Source of the DNA: a bacterium
GTDB lineage: Bacteria > Patescibacteriota > UBA1384 > CAJBMM01
Reading direction: 5' to 3'
NCBI GenBank assembly: GCA_027364665.1
Contig: DAHXOW010000083.1
Coordinates: 1-5,704, forward strand
Length of the DNA: 5,704 nucleotides
Below the pieces are notes generated by a model. The model saw only the letters and a list, made by a program, of their open reading frames with translations, searched no databases and had not been told where the DNA came from. A program made the position numbers and the translations under genes. Each line of letters opens with the position of its first letter. Position 1 is the first letter of the stretch. Below are positions 1 to 5,294 of the stretch, piece by piece.

Positions 1-767
1 ACTACTCTCCGGTTTCTCAGAATGCTTACCCAACACTTGGCCCAGGACAATCATATAATTTTCAGTTGACTGTAAAAAATACCGGTTCCATTGCCTGGCA
101 ACAGGGTCAGGTTAATTTAGGAACAACTAACCCTCAGGACAGGGTCCCGGTATTTATTCGAGAAGGAAATGGGCCGAGCGGATGGATAAAAGCGAATCGT
201 ATTGAGATGCAACAAACAAGCGTGTCTCCTGGTCAGACTGCGACGTATTCCTTCTGGATGCAGGTACCAGATAATTTATCTCCGGGGACTTATCGTGAAT
301 ATTTTCGTGTAGTTGCAGATGGTATTACCTGGATGGAGAATTATGGAATTTATTGGGACGTTCATGTTTTGTCTAAACCAGACATGTATCATTATTCTTT
401 TGTCTCCCAAAACCCATATCCGCCGGCTCTTTCGCCCGGACAGTCGTATAATTTCCAATTGACGGTTAAAAATACAGGAATTGCGACATGGCAACAGGGC
501 CAGGTTAATTTAGGTACGGCCAACCCGCTGGATAGTATTCCTGAGTTTGTAAGGGAAGGTAGCGGTCCGAGCGGGTGGATTGCGCCAAATCGTGTTGAGA
601 TGCAACAGACTAGTGTTGCGCCTGGTCAGACTGCCACTTTCTCGTTTTGGATGCAGGTACCGAATAATATGCCGGCCGGGGTTTATAAAGAGTATTTTCG
701 CCCCGTTGCAGACGGTATTACCTGGATGGAAGATGACGGCATTTATTGGAGTGTGGCAGTTAATTAA
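1..767 (+). CDS. Secreted/surface protein with tandem NBR1-like FW (Ig-like) domains, 5'-truncated
   Basis: The frame is open from the window edge (first full codon at 3) to TAA at 765-767, giving 254 visible residues; the true start lies upstream. It consists of two copies of a domain of about 122 residues. Each copy shows a PGQSYNFQLTVKNTG strand, a W shortly after it, GPSGWI, SFWMQVP, YFR.VADGITWM and GIYW. The regularly placed tryptophans and the 'PGQ-FW-VP-PG.Y-Y' pattern match the FW (four-tryptophan) Ig-like domain named for NBR1. In CPR and some other bacteria, FW domains occur on exported proteins, often next to peptidase or amidase domains. An extracellular structural or binding role is therefore the inference; no catalytic domain is visible in this part. 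The protein ends directly after the last domain, with no C-terminal TM or sorting motif, so any anchor must be N-terminal. Family assignment is fairly sure; specific function is unknown. Confidence 0.85.
   Translation, partial: YSPVSQNAYPTLGPGQSYNFQLTVKNTGSIAWQQGQVNLGTTNPQDRVPVFIREGNGPSGWIKANRIEMQQTSVSPGQTATYSFWMQVPDNLSPGTYREYFRVVADGITWMENYGIYWDVHVLSKPDMYHYSFVSQNPYPPALSPGQSYNFQLTVKNTGIATWQQGQVNLGTANPLDSIPEFVREGSGPSGWIAPNRVEMQQTSVAPGQTATFSFWMQVPNNMPAGVYKEYFRPVADGITWMEDDGIYWSVAVN
3..368 (+). repeat. FW/Ig-like domain repeat, copy 1
   Basis: This copy runs from YSPVSQNAYP to IYWDVHV and may be cut slightly at the window edge. It starts 390 nt (130 codons) before the matching point of copy 2. 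By hand alignment the two copies share about 92 of 122 aligned residues, with a single-residue gap near the start. A linker of about 8 residues (LSKPDMYH) separates them. Confidence 0.85.
393..761 (+). repeat. FW/Ig-like domain repeat, copy 2
   Basis: This copy runs from YSFVSQNPYP to IYWSVAV and carries one extra residue relative to copy 1 near its start. All five tryptophans of the pattern are kept in both copies. Many codons differ synonymously between the copies, for example in the MQQTSV segment, so the duplication is not brand new and the protein sequence appears to be held under selection. Confidence 0.85.
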
Positions 768-803
768 AACCATATTTTAAACAAAACGAACGATTATTGA
801 CAA

Positions 804-809
804 TATAAT
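804..809 (+). promoter_or_regulatory. TATAAT hexamer overlapping the start codon of the 808 gene
   Basis: A perfect TATAAT covers positions 804-809, and its last two bases are the first two of the ATG at 808. No good -35 lies 16-18 bp upstream. The TTGACA at 797-802 is only one base away, so it cannot be the partner. If this -10 is used, transcription would begin around 815-817, inside the annotated gene, and the called start would be wrong or fed by another promoter. Kept as a weak candidate. Confidence 0.22.
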
Positions 810-1593
810 GCCTCAACTTTATATTGAGAATTATAAAACAGGAGCGAGGATTAAGGTTTTTTGGTCTATATTGTTAACTTTAGTCGTGTGTGCGGCGGTC
901 TTTGGCGGCGGCGACTACTATCTGAACAGCCAAAGTCAAAATCAGCAGAACAAGCTGAATCAACAGGTTTCATCCTTGCAGTCGGAGGTCAACCAGCTGA
1001 CAAAGGAAAAAGCTTCCGATCAGCAGGCGCTTAATTCACTGGCAGGCAAAATCGATACCGCTCAAAACACCGTTCAGTCGTCCGCCGGCCAGACGACAAC
1101 GCTAACCTCGAGCTACGCTAACACGAAATACCGCTATTCGTTTGTCTATGACGCAACTAAATCCGGCGTTTACAACTGCCCCGACAACACCGCCGGCCCT
1201 TATCAGCCCGCCTCTTTCGATACCGACGTTGTGTGCGTGACTCCGCTTAGCGGCGTGATAAATGATAGCTACGACACGATCTCCGTTAGGGCCAGATCCA
1301 CCACCGAACAACTAAATGCCGCTACAGTCTTAAACTATCTTTCATTAGAGAGTCAAAAAGGCGGTTGGGCGTCGGTCTTTGGTTCATTTCAAACTCCCAC
1401 GCAGTTTGCGATCGGCAATCAAGCCGTCACCTATACGGGCTACAAAGTGGCGGCCAGATCCGGGCCGGGTACTTATTACTTCTTGAGTCACAACGGCTAT
1501 TGGTATATCATCTTTACCGGTTTTGACGGCGGCGATAGCACTGTTCGGGCCTGGTACGGTGATTTCCTCAACGGATTCTCTTTTTTGTCATAG
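808..1593 (+). CDS. Single-pass membrane-anchored protein with coiled-coil stalk and extracytoplasmic C-terminal domain
   Basis: This gene encodes 261 residues. Residues 1-16 are a short, basic, presumably cytoplasmic tail. Residues 17-37 form one hydrophobic helix. Residues about 46-90 form a heptad-regular coiled coil: L50, V54, L57, V61, L64, then L75, L78, I82, A85 and V89 hold the a/d spacing, with polar K68 and D71 between. A Ser/Thr/Gln-rich linker (about 88-104) leads to a globular domain (105-261) rich in Tyr, Phe and Gly that starts KYRYSFVYD and ends DFLNGFSFLS. C124 and C143 in this domain could form a disulfide outside the cell. The layout suggests an oligomeric stalk displaying a folded head on the outer face. 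The head resembles PsbP-like or small uncharacterised extracytoplasmic domains common in CPR, but I cannot assign a family. The ATG at 808 lacks a Shine-Dalgarno sequence. A GGAG-like run at 841-850 lies inside the gene, but no usual start codon sits at the right distance after it. The gene follows the FW-domain gene by 40 bp. Confidence 0.8.
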   Translation: MPQLYIENYKTGARIKVFWSILLTLVVCAAVFGGGDYYLNSQSQNQQNKLNQQVSSLQSEVNQLTKEKASDQQALNSLAGKIDTAQNTVQSSAGQTTTLTSSYANTKYRYSFVYDATKSGVYNCPDNTAGPYQPASFDTDVVCVTPLSGVINDSYDTISVRARSTTEQLNAATVLNYLSLESQKGGWASVFGSFQTPTQFAIGNQAVTYTGYKVAARSGPGTYYFLSHNGYWYIIFTGFDGGDSTVRAWYGDFLNGFSFLS

Positions 1594-1627
1594 TCGCCGA
1601 GGTCTATCAAAAACGCTTAAATCCCGC

Positions 1628-1633
1628 TAAAAT
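1628..1633 (+). promoter_or_regulatory. Candidate -10 box for tyrS
   Basis: TAAAAT (5/6 to TATAAT), preceded by CCGC, ends 9 bases before the GTG start at 1643. That places a transcription start around 1640, almost on the start codon. The best -35 at suitable spacing, CTATCA at 1604-1609, matches only 3 of 6. No Shine-Dalgarno sequence is clear before the GTG. It fits a leaderless or near-leaderless transcript, but the evidence is weak. Confidence 0.3.
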
Positions 1634-1642
1634 GAGACCAGA

Positions 1643-2827
1643 GTGGATAAAAACAAATTTCAACTAGAGGTTGACGAGCTGCTGACCCGCGGGGTGGACA
1701 GCCTGTTTGATCGTGCCAGATTGGAAGAAAAACTACTGAACGGCAAAAAGCTGCGGATTAAGTTCGGCATTGATCCAACCAGTCCGTATATTCATATCGG
1801 TCGGACGGTGCCCATTCTAAAATTAAAAAAATTCCAGGAATTGGGTCATCAGATTGTATTAATCATCGGAGATTTTACCGGATTGATCGGTGACACTAGT
1901 GATAAAAATGCCGAGCGTCAGATGCTTAGTAAGGAAACGGTAGAGAAAAATTTGAAAACTTACGCTCAACAATTTGGCAAACTGGTTGATTTAAGCAAGG
2001 TGGAAATTCATCATAATTCAGAATGGCTTGGAAAATTAACCTATTGGGAAATTTGTGATCAAGCGGATAAATTCTCGGTTAACGATTTTATTTCCAGAAC
2101 AAACATTAGAACCAGATTGGAATCGGATGGCCGTGTCTCATTGCGGGAAGTGCTTTATCCGATGATGCAAGGTTATGATTCGCTTATGGTCAAGGCAGAT
2201 GTTGAGGTTGGCGGATCAGATCAGTGGTTTAATCTATTGGCTGGCCGGACGATGCAAAAATCTTACGGCCATGAATCGCAGGACGTTTTAACCACAAGAT
2301 TGATGATCGGCCTGGACGGTCGGAAAATGAGTTCCAGCTACGGCAATACGGTTAATATTTTGGATAGCCCGGAAGAAATGTACGGCAAAATAATGAGCAT
2401 GAAAGATGATTATATTATCGACTATTTCGTTCATTGTACCGAAGTTCCGATGGACAGAATCGAAAATTACAAAACCGCTTTGGATGATGGGGTTAACCCA
2501 AGAGATATAAAAATGGAGCTGGCTTTTGAGCTGGCTAAAATGTACCACGGCGAAACCGGGGCGAAAAAAGGCAGAGACTATTTTGACAACACAATTCGCA
2601 ACAAAGAGACGCCCAAAAAAATTCAAGAAGTAAAGATTAAAAAAGGTAATTTAGCCGAAATTCTGATTTTTATCGGTTTTAGTCAAAGCAAAAGCGAATC
2701 ACACCGCCTGATACGTGAGGGCGGAGTCAAAGTAAATGAAAAAATTATCGATAACCCAGATCTTCAACCCGAATCTGGTGCGATCATTCAAAAAGGCAAA
2801 AGACAATTTGCTAGAATAATTTTTTAA
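1643..2827 (+). CDS. tyrS: Tyrosyl-tRNA synthetase
   Basis: This class-I aminoacyl-tRNA synthetase (394 residues, usual full length) activates tyrosine with ATP and charges tRNA-Tyr in the cytoplasm. The Rossmann catalytic core starts with IKFGIDPTSPYIHIGR; the HIGH-type motif is HIGR at 51-54. It continues with GDFTGLIGD (76-84), the tyrosine-pocket segment PMMQGYDS (173-180), GGSDQ (190-194), which is typical of TyrRS, and the KMSKS-type loop as KMSSS (228-232). The C-terminal part (about 336-394) is an S4-like RNA-binding domain: LAEILIFIGFSQSKSESHRLI, then GGVKVNEKII. The overall pattern is the shorter bacterial TyrRS subgroup (TyrZ/TyrRS2-like) rather than the E. coli TyrS type; this is a judgement from motif memory. 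The start is GTG at 1643: the protein begins sensibly there (MDKNKFQLEV) and there is no nearby in-frame ATG. The ATG at 1632 is out of frame and stops after 11 codons. No T-box leader is possible in the short 49 bp upstream gap. The next gene starts 9 bp after its stop. Confidence 0.96.
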   Translation: MDKNKFQLEVDELLTRGVDSLFDRARLEEKLLNGKKLRIKFGIDPTSPYIHIGRTVPILKLKKFQELGHQIVLIIGDFTGLIGDTSDKNAERQMLSKETVEKNLKTYAQQFGKLVDLSKVEIHHNSEWLGKLTYWEICDQADKFSVNDFISRTNIRTRLESDGRVSLREVLYPMMQGYDSLMVKADVEVGGSDQWFNLLAGRTMQKSYGHESQDVLTTRLMIGLDGRKMSSSYGNTVNILDSPEEMYGKIMSMKDDYIIDYFVHCTEVPMDRIENYKTALDDGVNPRDIKMELAFELAKMYHGETGAKKGRDYFDNTIRNKETPKKIQEVKIKKGNLAEILIFIGFSQSKSESHRLIREGGVKVNEKIIDNPDLQPESGAIIQKGKRQFARIIF

Positions 2828-2828
2828 T

Positions 2829-2833
2829 AAAGG
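2829..2833 (+). promoter_or_regulatory. Ribosome binding site for the 2837 gene
   Basis: AAAGG lies immediately after the tyrS stop and ends 3 bases before the ATG at 2837. The spacing is short for a Shine-Dalgarno sequence, so initiation may rely partly on ribosomes finishing tyrS nine bases upstream. Confidence 0.4.
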
Positions 2834-2836
2834 CAT

Positions 2837-3562
2837 ATGAGAAATAGATCGAATTACTTGTTAATTTTAACCGTCGTCTTATTAATCCTTATTTTGTTGA
2901 CTATCGCTGGTTGGAGCTTGGCATATCACGTAAGCTGGGCCTGGATTATACGATTGAATTTGGTTTCTCCTATCTCAACCATTTTGGTCGGCATGATTGC
3001 ATACTACATATATTCTGTTCAGAAGAGAGACTTTAAGATAAATGCGGCTAAGATTATATTTATGGAGATTTGCGAAGCCGAAAAGAAGATACAAGAGGTA
3101 AAAACACGTTTGGATAAGAATCCGACGATAGATGATTATTATTTATTGATTTCGATAGACGGCTGGAGGCAAAATAAGTACCTGTTTATTAATGATCTTG
3201 TTGATAATGAACTGAGCATGCTGGATAATTTCTATTTGCAATGCAGAGTCTTCGATGAGTTTTTAATGCGACAAATCAATATCATACCTAGGCACATTGA
3301 TTATAGACTTGAAAATTTACAAAGAATAATCGCTGATATTGCTAAGGAAACGGCCTTGATTGATGCCGACGACAAAACTGATAAGAAAAAAATATACAAG
3401 GAAAAAATAAGAAAATTCACAGACATGTTTATTGGTGATGACTCCCCATATACGTACACACCAAGATTATCAGAAACAAAAATAAGGGAATGTTTGTCGG
3501 CGCTTTCTCCAATATCAACAACGAGTATAGGTATTAAATTGAAGCAGATAGCCCGCGTTTGA
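2837..3562 (+). CDS. Uncharacterised two-TM membrane protein with helical cytoplasmic domain
   Basis: I do not recognise the family of this 241-residue protein. Residues 7-29 form a very hydrophobic Leu/Ile helix. A loop (30-38) follows, then a second membrane segment at about 39-60 ending YYIYSVQKRD. Positive residues next to both ends (R2, R4 and K63, R64) place the N-terminus and the long remainder in the cytoplasm. The remainder is charged and helix-rich: KINAAKIIFMEICEAEKKI (67-85), a region with GWRQNKYLFINDL (109-121), a Lys-rich stretch (180-193), and a C-terminal tail ending ISTTSIGIKLKQIARV. There are no nucleotide-binding or catalytic motifs that I can see. The gene is AT-richer than its neighbours and full of AAA, ATA and TTA codons, which may mark an accessory or acquired gene. 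It starts 9 bp after tyrS and probably shares its transcript, but a functional link to tRNA charging is not implied. It ends with TGA. ATG at 2837 is the only start that keeps the whole first TM helix. Confidence 0.78.
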   Translation: MRNRSNYLLILTVVLLILILLTIAGWSLAYHVSWAWIIRLNLVSPISTILVGMIAYYIYSVQKRDFKINAAKIIFMEICEAEKKIQEVKTRLDKNPTIDDYYLLISIDGWRQNKYLFINDLVDNELSMLDNFYLQCRVFDEFLMRQINIIPRHIDYRLENLQRIIADIAKETALIDADDKTDKKKIYKEKIRKFTDMFIGDDSPYTYTPRLSETKIRECLSALSPISTTSIGIKLKQIARV

Positions 3563-3571
3563 TGTGTATTT

Positions 3572-3691
3572 ATGTGTCCGCCGAAAAAACACCTGGTGTG
3601 CCCAAAGCCAACGCGAGATCGCCTCTCGTATCGATTGCTTGAAAGTGACGCCGATTTTGAAACATTAGGGTGCATGCAGTGCCCATCATAA
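3572..3691 (+). CDS. Possible 39-residue Cys-rich small protein (doubtful)
   Basis: This short frame starts at ATG 3572 (MCPPKKHLVC) and ends at a TAA after LGCMQCPS. It holds four Cys residues as C-x7-C and C-x2-C, which could bind a metal. It lies in the same frame as the preceding gene, 9 bases after that gene's TGA. After the TAA the frame stays open again to a TGA at 3806-3808 and contains CLKCSFC, so this could also be a broken remnant of a longer Cys-rich protein. There is no Shine-Dalgarno sequence. Competing open frames on the opposite strand are equally plausible, so confidence is low. Confidence 0.15.
   Translation: MCPPKKHLVCPKPTRDRLSYRLLESDADFETLGCMQCPS
3613..3629. repeat. Inverted repeat, 5-6 bp stem with 5-base loop
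   Basis: CGAGA at 3614-3618 and TCTCG at 3624-3628 pair around the loop TCGCC, with an added G-T pair outside (3613/3629). No T-run follows on either strand, so it is not an intrinsic terminator. It is the best-formed hairpin in the 3563-3804 gap. Confidence 0.4.
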
Positions 3692-3789
3692 CCGCTCTGG
3701 TCTTTGCACAAGTCGCACGAATCGGATTTTTTGACGAATGATGTTTTATCAAAATTATCAGGCCCAGTCTGCTTAAAGTGCTCCTTTTG

Positions 3790-3798
3790 TGCTACAAT
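3790..3798 (+). promoter_or_regulatory. Extended -10 promoter of the flippase gene
   Basis: TGCTACAAT is an extended -10 element: TGn followed by TACAAT, 5/6 to TATAAT. A good -35 is absent, as is usual for extended -10 promoters. The expected start of transcription, 6-7 bases after the hexamer, falls at about 3804-3805, on the A of the ATG at 3805. This points to a leaderless mRNA and is the best promoter candidate in the window. Confidence 0.5.
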
Positions 3799-3804
3799 AA
3801 TCGT

Positions 3805-5292
3805 ATGAATTTAACTAAAAAGGTGGCCTGGAACTCTGGCGTTCAGTTTGCTGGAAGGGTGGCGGCGGTCGCTGTATCGTTTGTCAGCGTTAAATTGCTT
3901 ACTACTAAATTAGGCCCGGCCGGTTATGGCCAATACGCGGCTATTCTGAACTACGTAACTTTTTTTGGCGTAATGGCCGACTTCGGTTTTTTCTGGATTT
4001 TAGTACGAGAATTGTCTTTTGTTAAATCGCGTAAGGAAACTAATTATGTAACTGCTAACATTCTGACGTTTCGTTCGTTTTTTGCCATGCTTGTTTTGGC
4101 AATCGCGGTAATCGGGGTGTATCTAGTGCCAACCGGCCTGGTTCAGATGTTGACGCCTCAGTTGAAGTTAGGCATTCTTGTGGTCGCTATAGCAACTTTT
4201 TGGCAGTCGTTGAACTCGACCTTTGTTGGGGTTTTTCAAGCAAATTACCAGATGGACCGACCGGTTATTGCCGATATTATAGGGCGAATAGTTTCTCTTG
4301 GTCTTTTGGTTCCGTTTTTGTTTTATCATTTAAACGTTGTTTGGTTGGTCTCGGCTATGGTTTGGGGAGCGATGGCTAATTTTGCTATTAATATGGGTTT
4401 TTCCAAAAAATATGCCGATTTAAGTTTGGGTTTTGACACCAGGTTTTGGGGCAAAGTTTGGCATGAAAGCTCTGCTTTGGGAATAGTCTCGGTTTTAGCT
4501 TTGGTTTATTTTAAAATTGACGGAATAATGTTGGCAGCTATGAAAAACGCCACCGATGTCGGCATTTATTCTGCGCCGTATAAGATAATTGAGATTATTA
4601 ACGTTTTTCCGGCTATTTTTATGGGTATGGTTTTTACTGCTTTGACTCAGACCTGGCAAACCGACCGTGAGCGGGCTAATCATTTAATAAATCGCTCCAT
4701 TGAAGCAATGACCCTGATTGCATTGCCGGTTTTAGTAGGCGGGGTTATTTTGGCTAAGCCGATAATGATTTTAATATCCTCGGCCAGTTATGCCAATTAT
4801 TCTACGGTCACGGTCTGGTTACAGGGACACGCTTTCCGCTTCGATGGTATTCTAGTGTTACAACTTTTGTTGGTGGCGGTGGCAATAGACGCTTATGCCA
4901 ATATTTTCGGCAAGGGAATTATCGCGTTCGGCTCAACCAAACTTTTGCTTTGGCCGAATATCGCGGCAGTTATAGTTAACGTCGGTCTGAATTTATTTGT
5001 TATCCCTCGTTGGTCATATGCCGGAGCAACGATCGTGACTATTATTACCGAAGGGCTGGTTTTGTTGCTTCAAATCCTAATTATTCGCCGCTTTATCCGT
5101 TTACGCATTCCGTGGGGGATGTTGGGCCGAGCAATTCTGGCGGTTTTGACTATGGCTGTTGTCCTTTGGCCGCTGCGCAATCACTTTGCTTTAATCGGGG
5201 TAATGGTCGGTACGGCTGTTTATCTGGGAGCGGCATGGTTATTTAAAGCTATTTCGCCCGAATCAGTTCGTCTGCTTAGAGAAAGGTCCTAG
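3805..5292 (+). CDS. Polysaccharide flippase, Wzx type (oligosaccharide flippase family)
   Basis: This 495-residue integral membrane protein has about 12-14 hydrophobic helices, normal for Wzx/RfbX-like transporters of the MOP (MATE/MurJ) superfamily. These flip lipid-linked oligosaccharide units from the inner to the outer face of the cytoplasmic membrane. Family hallmarks are the N-terminal WNSGVQFAGR, then LGPAGYGQYA (36-45) after the first helix, the mid-protein DGIMLAAM..ATDVGIYSAPYKIIE (239-264), and the second-half NVGLNLFVIPRWSYAGATI (392-410). I chose ATG 3805 (MNLTKKVAWN). A start at GTG 3778 in the same frame would add nine residues (beginning MLLLCYNNR) that lie over the promoter and look non-native. 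There is no Shine-Dalgarno sequence; the extended -10 at 3790-3798 suggests a leaderless start. A glycosyltransferase gene follows after two bases, so this is probably the first gene of a glycan export or assembly operon. The sugar substrate cannot be read from the sequence. Confidence 0.92.
   Translation: MNLTKKVAWNSGVQFAGRVAAVAVSFVSVKLLTTKLGPAGYGQYAAILNYVTFFGVMADFGFFWILVRELSFVKSRKETNYVTANILTFRSFFAMLVLAIAVIGVYLVPTGLVQMLTPQLKLGILVVAIATFWQSLNSTFVGVFQANYQMDRPVIADIIGRIVSLGLLVPFLFYHLNVVWLVSAMVWGAMANFAINMGFSKKYADLSLGFDTRFWGKVWHESSALGIVSVLALVYFKIDGIMLAAMKNATDVGIYSAPYKIIEIINVFPAIFMGMVFTALTQTWQTDRERANHLINRSIEAMTLIALPVLVGGVILAKPIMILISSASYANYSTVTVWLQGHAFRFDGILVLQLLLVAVAIDAYANIFGKGIIAFGSTKLLLWPNIAAVIVNVGLNLFVIPRWSYAGATIVTIITEGLVLLLQILIIRRFIRLRIPWGMLGRAILAVLTMAVVLWPLRNHFALIGVMVGTAVYLGAAWLFKAISPESVRLLRERS
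5281..5286 (+). promoter_or_regulatory. Ribosome binding site for the GT4 gene
   Basis: GAAAGG sits in the last codons of the flippase gene and ends 8 bases before the ATG at 5295. The spacing is good for a Shine-Dalgarno sequence. It supports this start and translation from the flippase transcript. Confidence 0.6.
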
Positions 5293-5294
5293 TT

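Larger units (their letters stand above)
3563..3804 (+). other. Intergenic island with dyad symmetries and no firm gene
   Basis: About 240 bp separate the unknown membrane gene from the flippase. The first half is clearly GC-richer than the preceding gene. It contains three short inverted repeats: ACACC/GGTGT (3589-3599), GCGAGA/TCTCGT (3613-3629) and GGGTGC/GTGCCC with two G-U pairs (3668-3684). A T6 run at 3727-3732 has no convincing stem before it, so I do not call a terminator. Small open frames exist on both strands and none has a ribosome binding site. The last part, 3790-3804, is the promoter region of the flippase gene. Possibilities are a structured RNA, a gene remnant or an insertion scar; the sequence alone does not decide. 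Confidence 0.5.

Noticed and set aside
797..809. TTGACA followed by TATAAT as a promoter
   Set aside because: Only one base separates the two hexamers; sigma-70 promoters need about 17.
880..905. Lipoprotein signal (LVVC) in the 808 gene
   Set aside because: The residue before Cys28 is Val, not Gly/Ala/Ser, and the Cys lies inside the hydrophobic helix rather than at its end.
3585..3599. Minus-strand terminator: ACACC/GGTGT followed by T6 on the minus strand
   Set aside because: The usable stem is only 4 bp with a 3-base loop, and there is no firm minus-strand gene to end.
3562..3642. 26-codon ORF starting at the TGATG overlap with the 2837 gene stop
   Set aside because: Very short, no motif, no Shine-Dalgarno sequence; the overlap is likely chance.
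3560..3691. TGA at 3560 read as glycine (CPR code 25), extending the 2837 gene
   Set aside because: The other long genes have no in-frame TGA and use GGN for Gly, and the protein has a natural-looking end at KLKQIARV.
3690..3735. Intrinsic terminator at the T6 run 3727-3732
   Set aside because: No stable GC-rich stem directly precedes the T run; only 3-bp pairings are possible.
3570..3752. Minus-strand 60-residue frame
   Set aside because: TTG start, no ribosome binding site, no recognisable motif, and it competes with other open frames in the same GC-rich stretch.
3778..3804. GTG 3778 as the flippase start
   Set aside because: It adds nine residues that cover the extended -10 element and do not look like a Wzx N-terminus; ATG 3805 fits better.
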